Position numbers and translations under genes: made by a program. A stretch of 64,000 bases of DNA. It comes from Trema orientale (lineage: Eukaryota; Streptophyta; Magnoliopsida; Rosales; Cannabaceae). The stretch spans positions 536,752-600,751 of the forward strand of contig JXTC01000085.1 of assembly GCA_002914845.1 (NCBI GenBank). Direction: 5' to 3'. Below, one piece after another: positions 12,150-25,337 of the stretch. Below the pieces are notes generated by a model that worked only from the letters and a program-made list of their open reading frames with translations, was not told the DNA's origin and searched no databases. The stretch's first letter is position 1, and each line of letters starts with the position of its first letter.

Positions 12150-13800
12150 ATTATCCATTTTAAATAATTTCCTATTTTAAATTTCCTTATTTGAATTTCA
12201 AATTAGAGATAATTTAGGAAATTTGAATTAGTTACCTTATTTAAATTTTGGTAACTAATTCTGATAGGATAAGATTCTATCAGGACATCCTACACTCAAA
12301 TTTAAATATTTAAATTTAAATTAAGGATGAGATCCTTAGTTTATGGAATGATTTAAATTAAGGATAAGATCCTCGATTTAAATAAATTTAAATTAAGGAT
12401 AAGATCCTCGATTTAAATAAATTCCAATCAAGGATAAAATCACTTGATTTAAGGAAATTTAAATGACTATTTAAATGTGATCAGGATCACATATTTAAAT
12501 AAATTTGATTTCAAATTTAAATACGGATAAGATCCCACAATTTAAGGAAATCAAATCTTGTCAGTTATCATTATCAGATAATGATTATTTAAATTAAATA
12601 CGAGATAATTAATTTAAATAAATAGGAGATTATTAATTTGATATGATATGATAATATTTTAAATTTTCAAATTCAAATTCAAATTTTGGTTAGATATTTC
12701 CTAAACTATTTATGTGATAATTAGTTGTTATTTTGAATTTGAATTTGATTTGAATTCAAATTTAGAGATATTCTAAGAGATTTAAATAGTTAAATCTTCT
12801 ACTATTTGAATTGAAACTTATGAAGATTTCAAATTAAAATTAGATAGAATATCTTATGTACCCAAATCTTTTTGAATTTGAATTTAAAGTTAGTAGTTTA
12901 TTTTAATCAGATTTAAATGGATTATTAGAAATTATGAGATAATTTCAGATTGATTAAATTTTGAATTTTCTATTTATTTTTAATGTGATTAAAAATAATG
13001 ATTAGATATTATGAGATAAATTTAAATTTAAATTTATGTGTATTAATTATTTGTTAATTAATTTATGATTTGAAATTCAAATATTGAATTTAAATCAAGG
13101 GATAATTTAGAAAATTTAATAAGATTAAAATTCAAAAGATTATCTATATCAGTTATCTAATAATTAATTTAAATATTTGAAATTCAAATGTTGAATTTAA
13201 ATATGGAAATAATCTAATAGATTAATGTGATTAAATCTTTTAGATAATCAATATTAATTATATGATAATTAATTTGAGATTTGAAATTTAAAAGTTAAAT
13301 TCAAATCAACAGATATTTATAGAGATTTAATTTGATTAAATCATCTATATATCTAATTTAAATCTTATGAAGATTTTAATTAGTAAATATCTATATTATC
13401 CAATTTAAATTTAAATAGAAAGTTTACATTTTATTTTAATGAGATTAAAATAATGATTTGAAAATTATGAGATAATTTTAAATTTAAAAATCCAATCACT
13501 TGGAGATATTTTAATTATGAGATAATTAAATTTATAATTCAAAATTTAAATTCAAAAGTTGAATTCGAATTTTGAAATATTTCAAAGAGATTTAATTTGG
13601 ATTAAATCTTTTGATTAAATAAATTAGATTTTGTGAAAATCTTAATTATTTAAATTTGAATATTATCTCTCACAGTTATTATTAATAATATCTTTTGTGA
13701 AAAGATTGTTTTATTAAATAATATTAAATGCTAGAATGATTGATAATCATTAACTTTTATATTTTATTAAATTCTGTCAATACTTGATTATCATATGAAT
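12150..13800. repeat. AT-rich low-complexity tract with AAATTTAAAT motifs
   Basis: About 1.6 kb dominated by AAATT/AATTT/ATTTAAAT words. There are local tandem copies, for example AAGGATAAGATCCTCGATTT twice near 12359-12420. No frame is open. It fills the space where a copia element should carry its leader and gag. Confidence 0.7.
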
Positions 13801-16800
13801 AATGTTGCATGCATATTCTATATAGAGTATTTAATTATATGATCTTAGTAACATATCATATGGGATAGTAGAGCTACTCACATGCAAAATATAAACATGC
13901 TTGCATAATTGATTTTAGGTTACTAAGTAAGTTAGATTACTAGGTAAAATTATTAAATCCCTAATTATAAAATATTGAGTGGGAGAAGGTATGAGATACC
14001 TACAGTCTCCATTATTAGTTCATTATGTGCTAGGATGAGCCTCGCCTCAGAATCTTGCTGAGTTCCCATAGGAGGGATTTCGTCCGGGTAGTACTGGAAA
14101 TGAATTTCTTAGGATAAGGTATTAGGTAGACTGTATGAGGCCGATCAATCGTAAGAGACAGTTTTATATAGAAAGCTTAATTACAGAAACAATGGTTACA
14201 CACTCAACTCGAAATACTGATATCCTCCTGTAAGAGTTCTTATTAGTAGAGTAGAGGACTAAATTAAATGGTAGTTAGAAATATGAGATATGAGATATTT
14301 GTCTTATTATCTAAATGAAATTGTTTCAGTTTGACTTGTTAATTACATGACTTCCTGTAGGAGGCTTATAATGAATAAAAAGTTGAATTACGATGAATAT
14401 TAGTGATAGTCCTAGGGATACTTCACTTGCATATTGTAGATTTTACTTTATATTATGTTAATTATTCAAAATATTTGTTACATGATATTTGCTATTATAT
14501 GGATTATTTATTTTCGTTCAAGTAGATATGTCCTTAACTCTTTTACCCACTGTACTCACACACACATAACTTGTATGGTTAGACTATGTTGTCTGGATTA
14601 ATGTAACCTAGATTTAGTACTTATGGTTGATAAGTTATTAAGTTTTTACTCTTATATGTTTGTCCACATTCATTAGTGAGACTAGTGGAGAAAATTAAAG
14701 TATATATTTAGTGGAAGAATTCTTAGATAATTTATTGATACATATTGACATATGATGTCAAATATGTTACTACATGAAATTCAAGGAATTCAAACTACTA
14801 TAATATTACGCTAAATCTCAATGAGATACCTAATAAACATCTTCACCAAGCTAAACTAGCTAAAGGTGAATTTTCTAATCCCTAGCTAAAAGGAAAATAT
14901 TTCCTAGATAGCATTAAAAGATATTAAAAGAAAATTGTTAGGTATACCTATACAATACTTGATTGGAAGGTAATAACAATTTATTGTTCATTAACTTATT
15001 TTAGTGGATGACTTAATGAATCTTGGATAGGATTCAAGAATCATTAACCATATTTACATGCCTGTTGCAAAGGGTTCTATGAAAACCAAAGAGTTTAGTG
15101 AAGGCAAGTTTATTAAGAGTAAGGACTACAATAGCTATAGTATCAGTACATAAAATGAGAAATATTTAAATTCATATTTGATGAATTTATGAATTAGGAC
15201 ATTAAAAATTGTCAAGCATTTAAGAGAAATTTGATTTTTGTTTCATATTTGATGAAACGATATTATTCTGTTTATCTTAACGATAAAGTTTCCATGTGAA
15301 AGAATAATATTCTTAATTGCATAAAATGACATTTTTTTTAGCCTATATTATTCTCATTGTATGATACTAATAATGATGAGATTGAACATGATAAATCTAA
15401 TCATAAGAAAGTGAGCAAGTACTAAGAATAAAACATATTTATACTTCAATTATATTAATCTATATATGATCCAAAGATTAGTTAAGGATAGACATCGAAA
15501 CTTGTTAGAAGCCATACATTCACCAATCTGTGAATCCTATCTGAAAGGTAAAATAACTAAAAGGTCCTTTGTTAGAAAAGACCCAAGAATGTTTAAAAAT
15601 AGTACATATTGTTGTCTGTAGGCCCTTGAGCAATCAAGCCCAATGAGGTTTTGAATATATCATTATGAATGATTATTCAAAATTTTATTATGTTTTCCTA
15701 ATGTTTATGTTAATTGAATTTTTTCAAAAAGTTCAAAGAATTGAAAGCAGAAACCAAAAAGCAATTAGGAAAAATATAATGACTCATCGATTGGATTGAA
15801 GTATTGAATACCTCTATAGAGAATTCTTAGGAATATCTTACAGACAATGAAAACTTTTGGCTGTGATTAAGTTATTGTTCAATTGTTCATTATTACAAAA
15901 TATTTTAGAATACGTCATGGAGACGGTGATATGCCTACTAACAGAGTTCCATCTAAGTCAATACTTTTGACACCATTTTGAAATATGGAAATAACATAAA
16001 GCCAGTTTGTGTCATAACGTGTTGAAAGGAAAAATGACTAAGTTGGAATAACAATCTGAATTATATCTGTCTATAGGAAATCCAAAAGAAATAGATGGGT
16101 GTTACTTCTATAGTACTGAAGCAAGAAAGTATTTGTTAGAACAAATGTCTCTCACTTGGAAGAAAACTATATAAAGTATTTAACCCCAAAGTAAGTTATT
16201 TCTTGAGGAACTAATTGATGATGTAATCAGCCTATCTATGAAAGATAGAATAGAGTAAGTACTGAGGAAGGATAAATCACTAGAAAATCAACATATATTG
16301 AACTCTCATTGTAGTGGGAGAATTGTGAGACAATCTGATAGGTATTTGGGAATAGGAGAGTCCTATAACCTAGAATCTAATTACTTTATTTACAAAGAGA
16401 CAATAGATGATGTTGGTATAGATCTCTAGCAAAAGGCAATAGAATCCACATTAGAGTCTATGTACTCTAATAAAATCAGGGATCTTATAGATCTACTTGG
16501 AGGGGTAAAACCTTTTTGGTGTAAATTAGTCTATAAGAGAAAAAGAGGAATAGACGGGAAAGTAAAGACTTTAAAGGCAAGTTAGTTGCAAAAGGATTAT
16601 ATACAGAAAGAATATCTATTCCGTTATTATGATCAAGTCTATTGATATACTCTTTTCTATAATCGTATCTCTTAATTATGAGATATAGCAAATGGGTGTC
16701 AAGATAGCTATCCTGAATGGCGATTTTAACGACTGTATCTAAAAGGTACAACCAGATGGATTCATTGAAAAAGGCCAAGAAAGCAAAGTTTTTTAAAACT

Positions 16801-17089
16801 TTAGAGATCTAATTTATAGATTTAAGCAATTGTCTGATCGATACATAGACAAATCTTGTATCTATAAGAGATTCAAGGCAGTAAAGTGATTTTTCCAGTT
16901 TATATATATTGATGATATACGAATCATTGAGAATGATATAGGATAACAATCATCAATAAGAATTTGGTTAGTACAATAGCATAATATTTATTATGCTGTT
17001 GGAATAGTAAGTTGTTACTAATCCAATCCAGAACCTGAATATAGAGTTATAGTCAAATGTATCCTTAAGTATCTTCAGAGAAATAGGAA

Positions 17090-17094
17090 CTATA
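17090..17094. repeat. 5-bp target-site duplication CTATA (left)
   Basis: CTATA directly precedes the nested LTR and recurs at 18902-18906 directly after it. Confidence 0.9.
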
Positions 17095-18901
17095 TGTTGG
17101 GATTTTTGTCCTAAAAAGCATATTTCCAATTATACCCTTTGAGTATGAACAACTTTCTCTTATATGCAATTATGATATTTGCTAGATTAAACTATTTTAG
17201 TTGTATAGTTTAATTATCTGAAAAAGATTCTATGACTTTGTTTGTGTATAAAGAAACAAACATGATTAAGTGTTAATTATGGGGAGACTTGTTTCTTTAT
17301 CTAAGTCTAAATGAATTAGTTCACAATCTGTAAATAAAGATGGAATACTTTATTTACTATAGGTTGTAGTGTTTGTCTATCTCAACGGGAATGATGTGTC
17401 TCAAATCATTGAAGTATGTGACTTCTGATAGAAACACTAATACAACATAAATAAGTTATGTGTATTGAACAGGACCAGGCAATATAAAGAATTGGAGTGC
17501 CGTAACTCAATTCTTATATTACCATAAACTAGCTCTTAGCATATAGATCTTAATCCTTGATATTTGATTGGACTTGCTTTCATGGGTTGTAGCCTTTTAA
17601 TTTGTTGAAAGACTAGCCTCTACGAAATTAGAGGTGAACTCTGGCATATTGGAGGTTATGGTTTGTGAATTGATGGGAACACCAAATAGTTAAGGACACT
17701 ATACATTAATGCCACTTTAGGTTCTTTCAAGATTCATGGAATAATTAAATCTAAGATCTTAGTATTCACTTTGTGAATTGGTTAATGATTTTATCTAAAT
17801 GGCCATTGAGAACAAAATTATCGACAACATTATTCCTTGATAGAAAGATGGTAACTTAAAGGTAAATAGGTGTTGGAAGGGTATTACGGTAATTTCACCT
17901 ATCCAACTACGGCATTGTATAGGGATTCTATGTGTGGTATAGAATATGCTAGATGGATCGGTTAATTAAGGTTAGTTGATTGAATCTCTATAAAAGGCAT
18001 GACATTTAATCTAAGAGTGCAGTATTGGGCCTTTAGTGGAATGTTCCCTTTACTAATAATATTTATATAAATACCATAATAAGAGTTATTATGTATTTAT
18101 CATATTATTGGAGCTTAGATTATTTGGATCCATTAGGTCCCTTGTCTAACTCAATAAAGCTCATTAATTGGTTGGTGGTATTCGTGAAATTAGTTTCATG
18201 AAACTGTGTAAAATAATGATTCTACACAGAAGTTGGTATTTTTATAAATAAGTTTCATGGGTTGGACATATTTATAAAAATACATCCAAAGCCCAAATTG
18301 GAGAACAAGCCCAATCCTAGTTGGACTAGGGTTAGCAGTTTTTGGACTCATATACATATGATGCATGAGAGAAAAAACTGCACAGGGGAAACACAATAGT
18401 GTTACACGAAAAACAGAGGAAAAGAGAGAGAGTGAATTCGGCCAAGGGCTGAGAAAAGAGGAGAGAAAAAGTTTCTTCCAATCTCAAGGTCTCATCTCAC
18501 ATCCCGGTGTTCCATAAGATCAAGAAGGTGTTCTTGATCGTTCTCCGACGAAGGTTTCGACTTGGTGCCCACTCACCTCTTCAACCAAGAGTGAGAGGAT
18601 AGGCAAGAAGATCTAGGGTTGGAGGTTTGATCACCATCAACAGGGAGATCAAGAAGGAGCACGCCACAAGAGGTAAACCCTAATCCCATCTCTAGGGTTT
18701 ATGCATCTAGATTTGATTTATGTTATACATGATCCTGTATATGATATGTGCATGTAATATGGTTATGAAAATTGTTTTCATGTAAAAAATTTTAAAACCT
18801 AAATCCGCTAATTATTCCGCTGCGTTCATGATGTGATCATGTGATTTTCCATAGTTTGCATGCATGTATGTTTTTGCCCTAAGTGTTAGGCAATTCCAGC
18901 A
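17095..18901 (+). mobile_element. solo LTR of family B nested in copia pol
   Basis: Starts TGTTGGGATTTTTG, ends CCAGCA, 1807 bp, flanked by TSD CTATA. There is no internal domain or second LTR, so it is a solo LTR left by LTR-LTR recombination. It shares a backbone with family A (for example AAATAAAGATGGAATACTTTATT), so A and B are sister copia families. Confidence 0.92.
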
Positions 18902-19157
18902 CTATATGCTTGTCTATTCTAGAGAAAGATCTGACTTATATAGGATATATTAATTCAGATGCTCGATCTAAAAATATACTCCAGAGGATCAAACTTTTAA
19001 TATGTGTTAACCCTAGTAGGGAGACGTTATAGTGAGTAAGATAGTCTTAGTAGAGGAACCTTGCTGATCCGTATACCAAATCTTTAGTAATCAAAGTATT
19101 TGAGGATCACCTAGAAGGAATGAGACTACGTAATATATTACATCTACTTTAAAGGGT

Positions 19158-19168
19158 AAGTGGGAGAT
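19158..19168 (+). other. polypurine tract of copia element A
   Basis: AAGTGGGAGAT abuts the TGTTGGG of the 3' LTR, the usual second-strand priming site in this copia group. Confidence 0.85.
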
Positions 19169-20837
19169 TGTTGGGAATATGCCCTAGAAAACAGTTTTTT
19201 TGTTTGGTATTTTAAACAATATTTATTGGATTTAAGTGTTATCTATTTGTTGTTAATGAATTCCATATTATGTCCCAATTATATTTATGTGATGTTTATG
19301 TTTTCTATTATGTAAATGTCTAAAATTTTCTATAACTAATAATGAGTAATAAAGAATTGTTCGTGTGAAGTGTTCACATGTAGGAGACTAAATTTTTTAT
19401 TTCATTATATCAAAATAAAGAGTTCACATTCTGCAAATAAAGATGGAATATTTTATTTTGCCATAGAATGTAGTGTTGTCTATTTCAACGGGATTGATGA
19501 AGTCCCCAATCATCGAAGTGTCTGACTTCGGATAGAAACACTAGTGCGTTATAAGAAAGTTATAAGTACATTGAACTGGACCAAGTGAAAATAGAATTTG
19601 AGGTTAAGTGCCGTAACTCAATATTCTATCTTTTACTAATCTAGCACTATTGCAAGATTACCTTAATCCTAGTGATTGTCGGACTTGCTTTCATGAGTTT
19701 TATCTTTTTGACTTACTAAAGGACTAGTTTCGATTATATGGTTCGAACTCCGGTATCTTGGAAGATAAGATTTGTGAATTGACAAGAACGCCCTTCATAA
19801 TTTGGACACCATGTATATAATGTCACTTTGAGTTTTTTCAAGGACTTGGATAATAAAAAAACAGTCGCCAAGTATTTACTTTATGAATTTAATTGTGTTT
19901 GTATGGGCAGTTACAAACACTATAGTCAATTATTATCTATTAAATAAAAAATGGTAACTTAAAGATAAATATGTGCTAGAGGAGTAATACGGTAATTTCA
20001 TCTCACTAGTACGGCATTGCATCAGGGGTATATCTACAGGTATAGTATATGCTAAATGGATCAAGTTAATTAAAGTGTTAATTAGCTTCACAGAAAATAT
20101 ATGACATATAGTCTAAGAATGCAATATTGGGTCTATAGTAGAGTGTTCCAATATTAATGGACAAGGCCCAGTCATTATTAAGAGTTGATTATGACTGTCG
20201 GTAATTGGCCCATTGGAGCTTAGAATATTTGGATCTATAAGGTCCCCTGTCTAGCTCACATATAGCCCAATAACTAATTGAATGGTCAGTTGAGCCTAAT
20301 AAGCCCATAAGGGTTTACATTTCTTTAATACTTAAAAGAAAAGTTCTCCTATACCTCTCTAAGAGTTTTACACGCCACCCATGCACAGTAATTGTGCTTA
20401 ATGTATAACAGAGAGAAAAAGAGAGAGTGAGAGAGTTTTGAGCTACTGCGGAAAAAATCCCTTTGTTCGTTCACGGCCGCCGAGGGAGAGATACCCATGG
20501 TCATAGATATGCAGTCAAAGGAGAAAGAAGAGCGTCTTCCGGATCGTCCGCTCATCTCTCGTTAGGAATCAAGAAGGTGGCTACACACCAAATCATTCAA
20601 TGGGCTCCGGAGAATAGACGAAAAGGCTCAATGGTTGTGAAGCGCTTCCAGGTTTTATCTAAACCAAGATCCATGAATTGATTTATGTTAGATCAAAGAT
20701 CCTATGTTTTGTTTTATAAAGTTTCAAGAAAAATTTTAAAATACCAATTCAGCTGCGTTCTTGATTTATTTACAAAATTGTAAAAATCATTTTCGATAAA
20801 ATCATTTTTCAAAATTTATTTTTTAGAATTTCCATCA
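19169..20837 (+). repeat. 3' LTR of copia element A
   Basis: Starts TGTTGGGAATATGCCC and ends TTTCCATCA, 1669 bp, followed by TSD TCTAG. Collinear with 9570-11195. Confidence 0.92.
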
Positions 20838-21694
20838 TCTAGCATATTCTATACCGCATATAGAATCTCTATACAATGCCGTAGTTGGATAGGTGAAAAT
20901 ACTGTAATACCTCTCTAATACATATTTACCTTTAAGTTACCATCTTTTTATCAAAGAATAATGTTGTCAATAATTTTGTTCTCAATGGTCATTTAGACAA
21001 AATTATTAACCAATTCACAAAGTGAATACTAAGATTTTAGATTTAATTATTCTATGAATCTTGAAAGACCTTAAAGTGGTATTAATATATAATGTCCTTA
21101 ACTATTTAGTGTTCCCATCAATTTATAAATCATAACCTCTAATATGCCAGAGTTCGCCTCTAATTTCATAGAGGCTAATCTTTTAACAAATCAAAAGGCT
21201 ATAACATATAAAAACAAGTCCAGTCAAACATCAAGGATTAAGATCTACATACTAAGAGCTAGTTTGTGGTAATATAAGAATTGAGTTACGGCACTCCAAT
21301 TCTTTATATTACCTAGTCCAGTTCAATACACATAACTTATTTATGTTGTACTAGTGTTTCTATCAAGAGTCAGACACTTCAATGATTTGAGACACATCAT
21401 TCCTGTTGAGATAGACAAACACTACAATCTTTAGTAAATAAAGTATTCCATCTTTATTTACAGATTGTGAACTAATTAATTTAGACTTAGATAAAGAAAC
21501 AAGTCTCCCCATAATTAATACTTAATTATATTTGTTTCTTTATACACAAATAAAGTCACAGAATCTTTTTCAGATTAATAAACTATTCAACTGTAACAGT
21601 TTAATCTAGCAAATATTATAATTGCATATAAGAGAGTTGTTTACACTAAAATGGTAAAATTAGAAATATGCTTTTTAGGATAAATATCCCAACA
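20838..21694 (-). mobile_element. family-B LTR fragment, right half (minus orientation)
   Basis: Contains the outer TGTTGGG end of the B LTR on the minus strand (CCCAACA, 21688-21694). With one TSD removed it joins exactly to 8985-9569: on the minus strand TAGAATATGCTAGA runs into the matching B sequence. The interior shows the family-B landmark CAATGCCGTAGTTGGATAGG. Confidence 0.85.
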
Positions 21695-22878
21695 CTTAAT
21701 TCCCTGTAACCTACCATCAGTTATGGAGAACTTCATCTAAGTGACATTAGGCTTTAGGCTACAGAAGATCAAAACTCTCAAGACATCATCTCTTGTTCAC
21801 GCTTCTGCTTTCAGTCTCTCCATCTCTAATCCTCTACAGATTAGCCATGGACTCAGGTATATTCAACAAACTCTAACTGTCAATTTAACATGAATGATTT
21901 AGGGTTTCTATTTGATTTATTTGCAATCCTAATATCATCCAATAGGAATTTCTTAAGAGAGACAATTGAAAGAAAAAAAAGTGCAAAACTAAATACACAT
22001 GCATGCATAAACACAAACCTCTTTATAGAATCTTAATTTATTTATTTATTTTTTCTCCTATAAACAATACTAATCCATGTGTTGCCCAAATCAACAACTT
22101 TTTAGGATCCCTTTGTAACATCCACGAGGGTTCTTTTTTTTTTTTTTGTGAGAAAATATGCATAAAATTAATATGGGATAATTAACTAAGTGAAAAAAAG
22201 GATGCTATATGGCTCCGTTTGGATTTTCGATTTTAAAAGAGATAAAATTAATTATTAAGAATTCTATTTTCTTTTATTTGTATTTTATCAAAAATTGGAA
22301 GATAAAATTTTATGGAGATTGTGTGAAGGATATTTAGTGAAATTTTGGAGGATTTATATTATAATAAAAAGATTATGAAAGAGAAAATTTTGAAAACTAA
22401 ATTTTATAGGATTTTATAAAAATATTTTTTTCTCTACTTTTCCTTAAACTTTTCCCTCATAATTTTTTTCCTTACTCAAATTCAAGTTCTAAGCATGTGT
22501 ATGAAGAAATGCTTAATACACTTTCTTTTATACTCTCTAGTCTTATTGCTTGACATTCTACTATGATTTATTTTATTATTAAAATATGAAAATTGATAAT
22601 AGATTCCATGTATCTAGTAGTAAGAAAGTTAAATTTGAGTTCAAAATGGAGTATACAGTTAGCTTTCTTCATATGTATAATGTAATGGCCAGAGTTTTAT
22701 AGTCTTTAGGACAAAAATTTACATATGCATCTTTTAATTATCAATATTTAAATGAAATTTAAAAGATGACTTAACTAAGAAGTATTCTATTATGTCGATT
22801 CAACATATAGCCCTCTTCAATAAAAATATTTAAAATATAACTATGACATACTTGTTTTTGAAGAGGACATACTTCTAA
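21695..22878. other. intergenic, possible orphan first exon near 21844
   Basis: The segment 21700-21856 reads like a 5' UTR and first coding exon on the plus strand: a pyrimidine-rich leader, ATGGACTCAG (21847-21856), then GTATATTC as a donor. I find no downstream exon, so this may be a truncated gene or chance. Near 22210, GGCTCCGTTTGG resembles the ends of hAT-like MITEs, but I cannot find the matching end. The rest is AT-rich and without frames. Confidence 0.35.
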
Positions 22879-23513
22879 TAGGGGTGTCAATTCGTGTCGA
22901 CGGGTCGAGTTCGTGTCGGGTTGAAGTCTAATATATGCATAAATTATGTCAACCCGAACCCGACCCGTGACCCGTCGTGTCAGAAAACCATCAACAATAA
23001 CCCGACCTGCACCTAAAACGGGTTGACCCGAACCCGACCCGCACAACCCGCTTTGGTGAATAACATCCAACCCACAATCCGATTTTGTCCCGTCAACCCG
23101 TTTTTGACCCGCCAACCCGCTATGACCCGTATTTTTTTACTTATATTTTCTTTTTCTAAGGCTATTATTGTCTCATTTTAAAATAAATAAATTATGGGTA
23201 ATTTATAAATATAATTAATAACTTATAATCCCAAACACTTACATTGTACAAATTAAATATATCTATAATAATAGTCATAAACAAATTAAATAAAAAAATA
23301 TTTTTATAAATTAATTATATATATATTTGTTGGCGGGTCAAACAAGTCAAGTTCGTGTCAAGCGGGTTGACCTGAACCCGACCCGTTTTTTTAATCGTGT
23401 CAGGCTGGTCGACCCGAACTCGACCCGCACCCTTTTTCTTCGACCCTAACCCGCAAAAAATCGTGTCGTGTTCGTGTCGTGTCGTCGTGTCGTAACCCGA
23501 ATTGCCACCCCTA
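22879..23513. mobile_element. non-autonomous hAT-like element
   Basis: 635 bp bounded by inverted ends TAGGGGTGTCAATTCG and (reverse) TAGGGGTGGCAATTCG, with an exact 8-bp TSD ACTTCTAA at 22871-22878 and 23514-23521, as expected for hAT. The GC-rich outer parts are full of ACCCGACCCG and GTGTCGTGTCG words and the centre is AT-rich. There is no transposase frame. Confidence 0.88.
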
Positions 23514-25337
23514 ACTTCTAATGATACGTACTTATTTGAATTAGAGTCATATTAGACTGCATACATGTAAAGAGAATTTCAAATTGCAAGAGAAAATGTA
23601 TTGGGTTCTAAGCCATGTTTGTGATAACTCATGGAAATAAATAGCCCCAATTTGAACAGAAACGTGAGTGGAAAATGACCATATAGAGTTTTATTTCCCT
23701 TGGTGGACAACCAAGAAAAAAAGTAAAAAAAGAAAGGTGGAAAAGGTTTGCGGGCACGTGAGAATTCTGAGATGGAAAGTTCTAAATCCATCAAAAAAAT
23801 GAGCTATGTACATTCATATTTTTAATTACAAATTTACCTATTATTATTAGCAAAAAAGACAATATCATAATTAAATACACCTATTATAGTTATATAAGTA
23901 AGAATTTCCTAGCAAAACCCAAGGAAAAAAAATTATAAAATTAGTTAAACCCTAGAAGAAAATTAATTATCTTTCATTCTTTAAATTCATCTTATTACAA
24001 TTATTAACAAGACAGAAACTGAATCTGCAAATATACTGTTTTATAAACAAATTGAGACAAAATATTATCATAATATATATAAATAATACAAAATATTTTT
24101 TAAATAAAAAATCCCTAGCCAACAATATTCTATTCTTTTTCTTTTTAATCCAACGATATTCTTTTTTTTTTCAAATGGAAAATGAAGTTCTTGTTTATAT
24201 GTATATTCACTTGTTTATATATATATATAGGTACTAGAAACGATGTGATTAAGAACGATATATCTACCATACATATATAATTTATATGTATAAATGCGTA
24301 AAATAAGTAAAAAAGTATTATTCTATTGTTAGAGAGCATAGACACTTATCCAAGGTGAGACTGTGCGAGTAGAGAAGAAAAGAAAAAAAAAAAAACAATG
24401 CATTATCATATGAGTTGAGAGATAACCGAAACAAAACTGAAAGAAATAGTGGAGAAAGATAACCTTATTTTTAGTTTTAATTTTAATTTATATATTATAT
24501 TATCTTAATAAAAATTTTTATATTTATCTTTTTGGGAGAACAAAAAAATAAATGAGAAGCAAAAAAATGTGGAGGCAAAAAAGTGTAGAATACAATTGTC
24601 AGTAATTATAAAAAAAAAAAACGAATTTTAAATTAAAAAAAAATTATTTAAGCATAATAAAAGCTTGATTAAAAATAACTTCAAGCCTCCGTGTATTGTT
24701 CCCGTCATTAGTACAACAAAAAAAGGAATGTCCAAAGTAAACAAGAGTAATTTTGGAATATAATAAATATAAAAAAAACAAAAAAAAATATTTTTTTTTT
24801 ATGATGTAAAAAGAAAATAAATACAAAGTCTAATTGTTGATGGATTTAAAACTTCTCTTTGAAAATTTAAAATAGAATCCTTTTTTACTGAGAATGCTTG
24901 CATTACTTTTTAGCGCATTCTTAATTTGACGTCATGCACCGTATAAATTAAATAATTCATGATAACATAAACTTCACTAATAAATTACTACTTAAAATTA
25001 ACATGAAACTTAACTCATGCTTGTAGGCTAGCTGTAGCACCACAGTATGAACCACTCCCGTTAAAATCTTTCTTGTTTGAAATCTTTTATACAACACGGT
25101 TGGACCACAACTCCAAACACGAGAGGAAAGTATAGTATTATCATGATCAACAATGGATCATAATAACCCAATATATAAAAAAAACACAACTTGTACATAC
25201 TAGTTGTCACATTACAATGTGATAGACCCGAACAATGTACAATATTTTGCATAATTCATTTCCTTCGTTTTATTTTATTCTTCGACAGTGCCTCATTTCT
25301 TTAATCAGGCTTGGCTAGCTAGCTAGGAAGCAGCGAC
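23514..25337. other. AT-rich intergenic, then 3' flank of HIPP gene 2
   Basis: 23522-24890 is AT-rich with many homopolymers and no supported gene. From about 24895 the sequence matches the region downstream of HIPP gene 1 (6474 onward) and belongs to the duplicated block. Confidence 0.55.

Larger units (their letters stand above)
14990..19152 (+). pseudogene. decayed copia pol, split by a solo LTR
   Basis: Fragments in changing frames follow copia pol order. A protease-like region is near 15010-15130. GAG-preintegrase and zinc-finger-like parts follow at 15200-15580 (SPICESYLKGKMTKRSF). Integrase is at 15620-16140 (FEYIIMNDYSKFYYVFL; GNPKEIDGCYFYSTEARKY). Reverse transcriptase is at 16480-16960 (VKPFWCKLVYKRKRGIDGKV). 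The RNase H tail resumes after the nested LTR at 18907 (LVYSREDLTYIGYINSDA) and ends FEDHLEGMRLRNILHLL with a TAA at 19150-19152. Many stops and shifts break every domain. The nested LTR at 17095-18901 cuts the reading Tyr-Met/Leu-Val-Tyr; removing it and one TSD restores the local frame. Confidence 0.85.
9570..20837 (+). mobile_element. full-length Ty1/copia retrotransposon (family A), decayed
   Basis: Complete LTR element: 5' LTR 9570-11195, primer-binding site 11198-11209, decayed pol with integrase before reverse transcriptase (copia order), polypurine tract 19158-19168, 3' LTR 19169-20837, and 5-bp TSD TCTAG on both sides. About 9.4 kb once the nested solo LTR (17095-18901) is discounted. 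No gag frame is recognisable; the 5' interior instead holds a GC-rich minisatellite and a long AT-rich tract. All coding parts carry stops and shifts, so it is non-autonomous today. It interrupts a minus-strand family-B LTR and separates HIPP genes 1 and 2. Confidence 0.93.

Noticed and set aside
11618-12158. Overlapping open frames of up to 171 codons on both strands
   Set aside because: They lie in the GC-rich 80-bp repeat, where stop codons are rare in every frame. The translations are repeat-driven and match no family I know.
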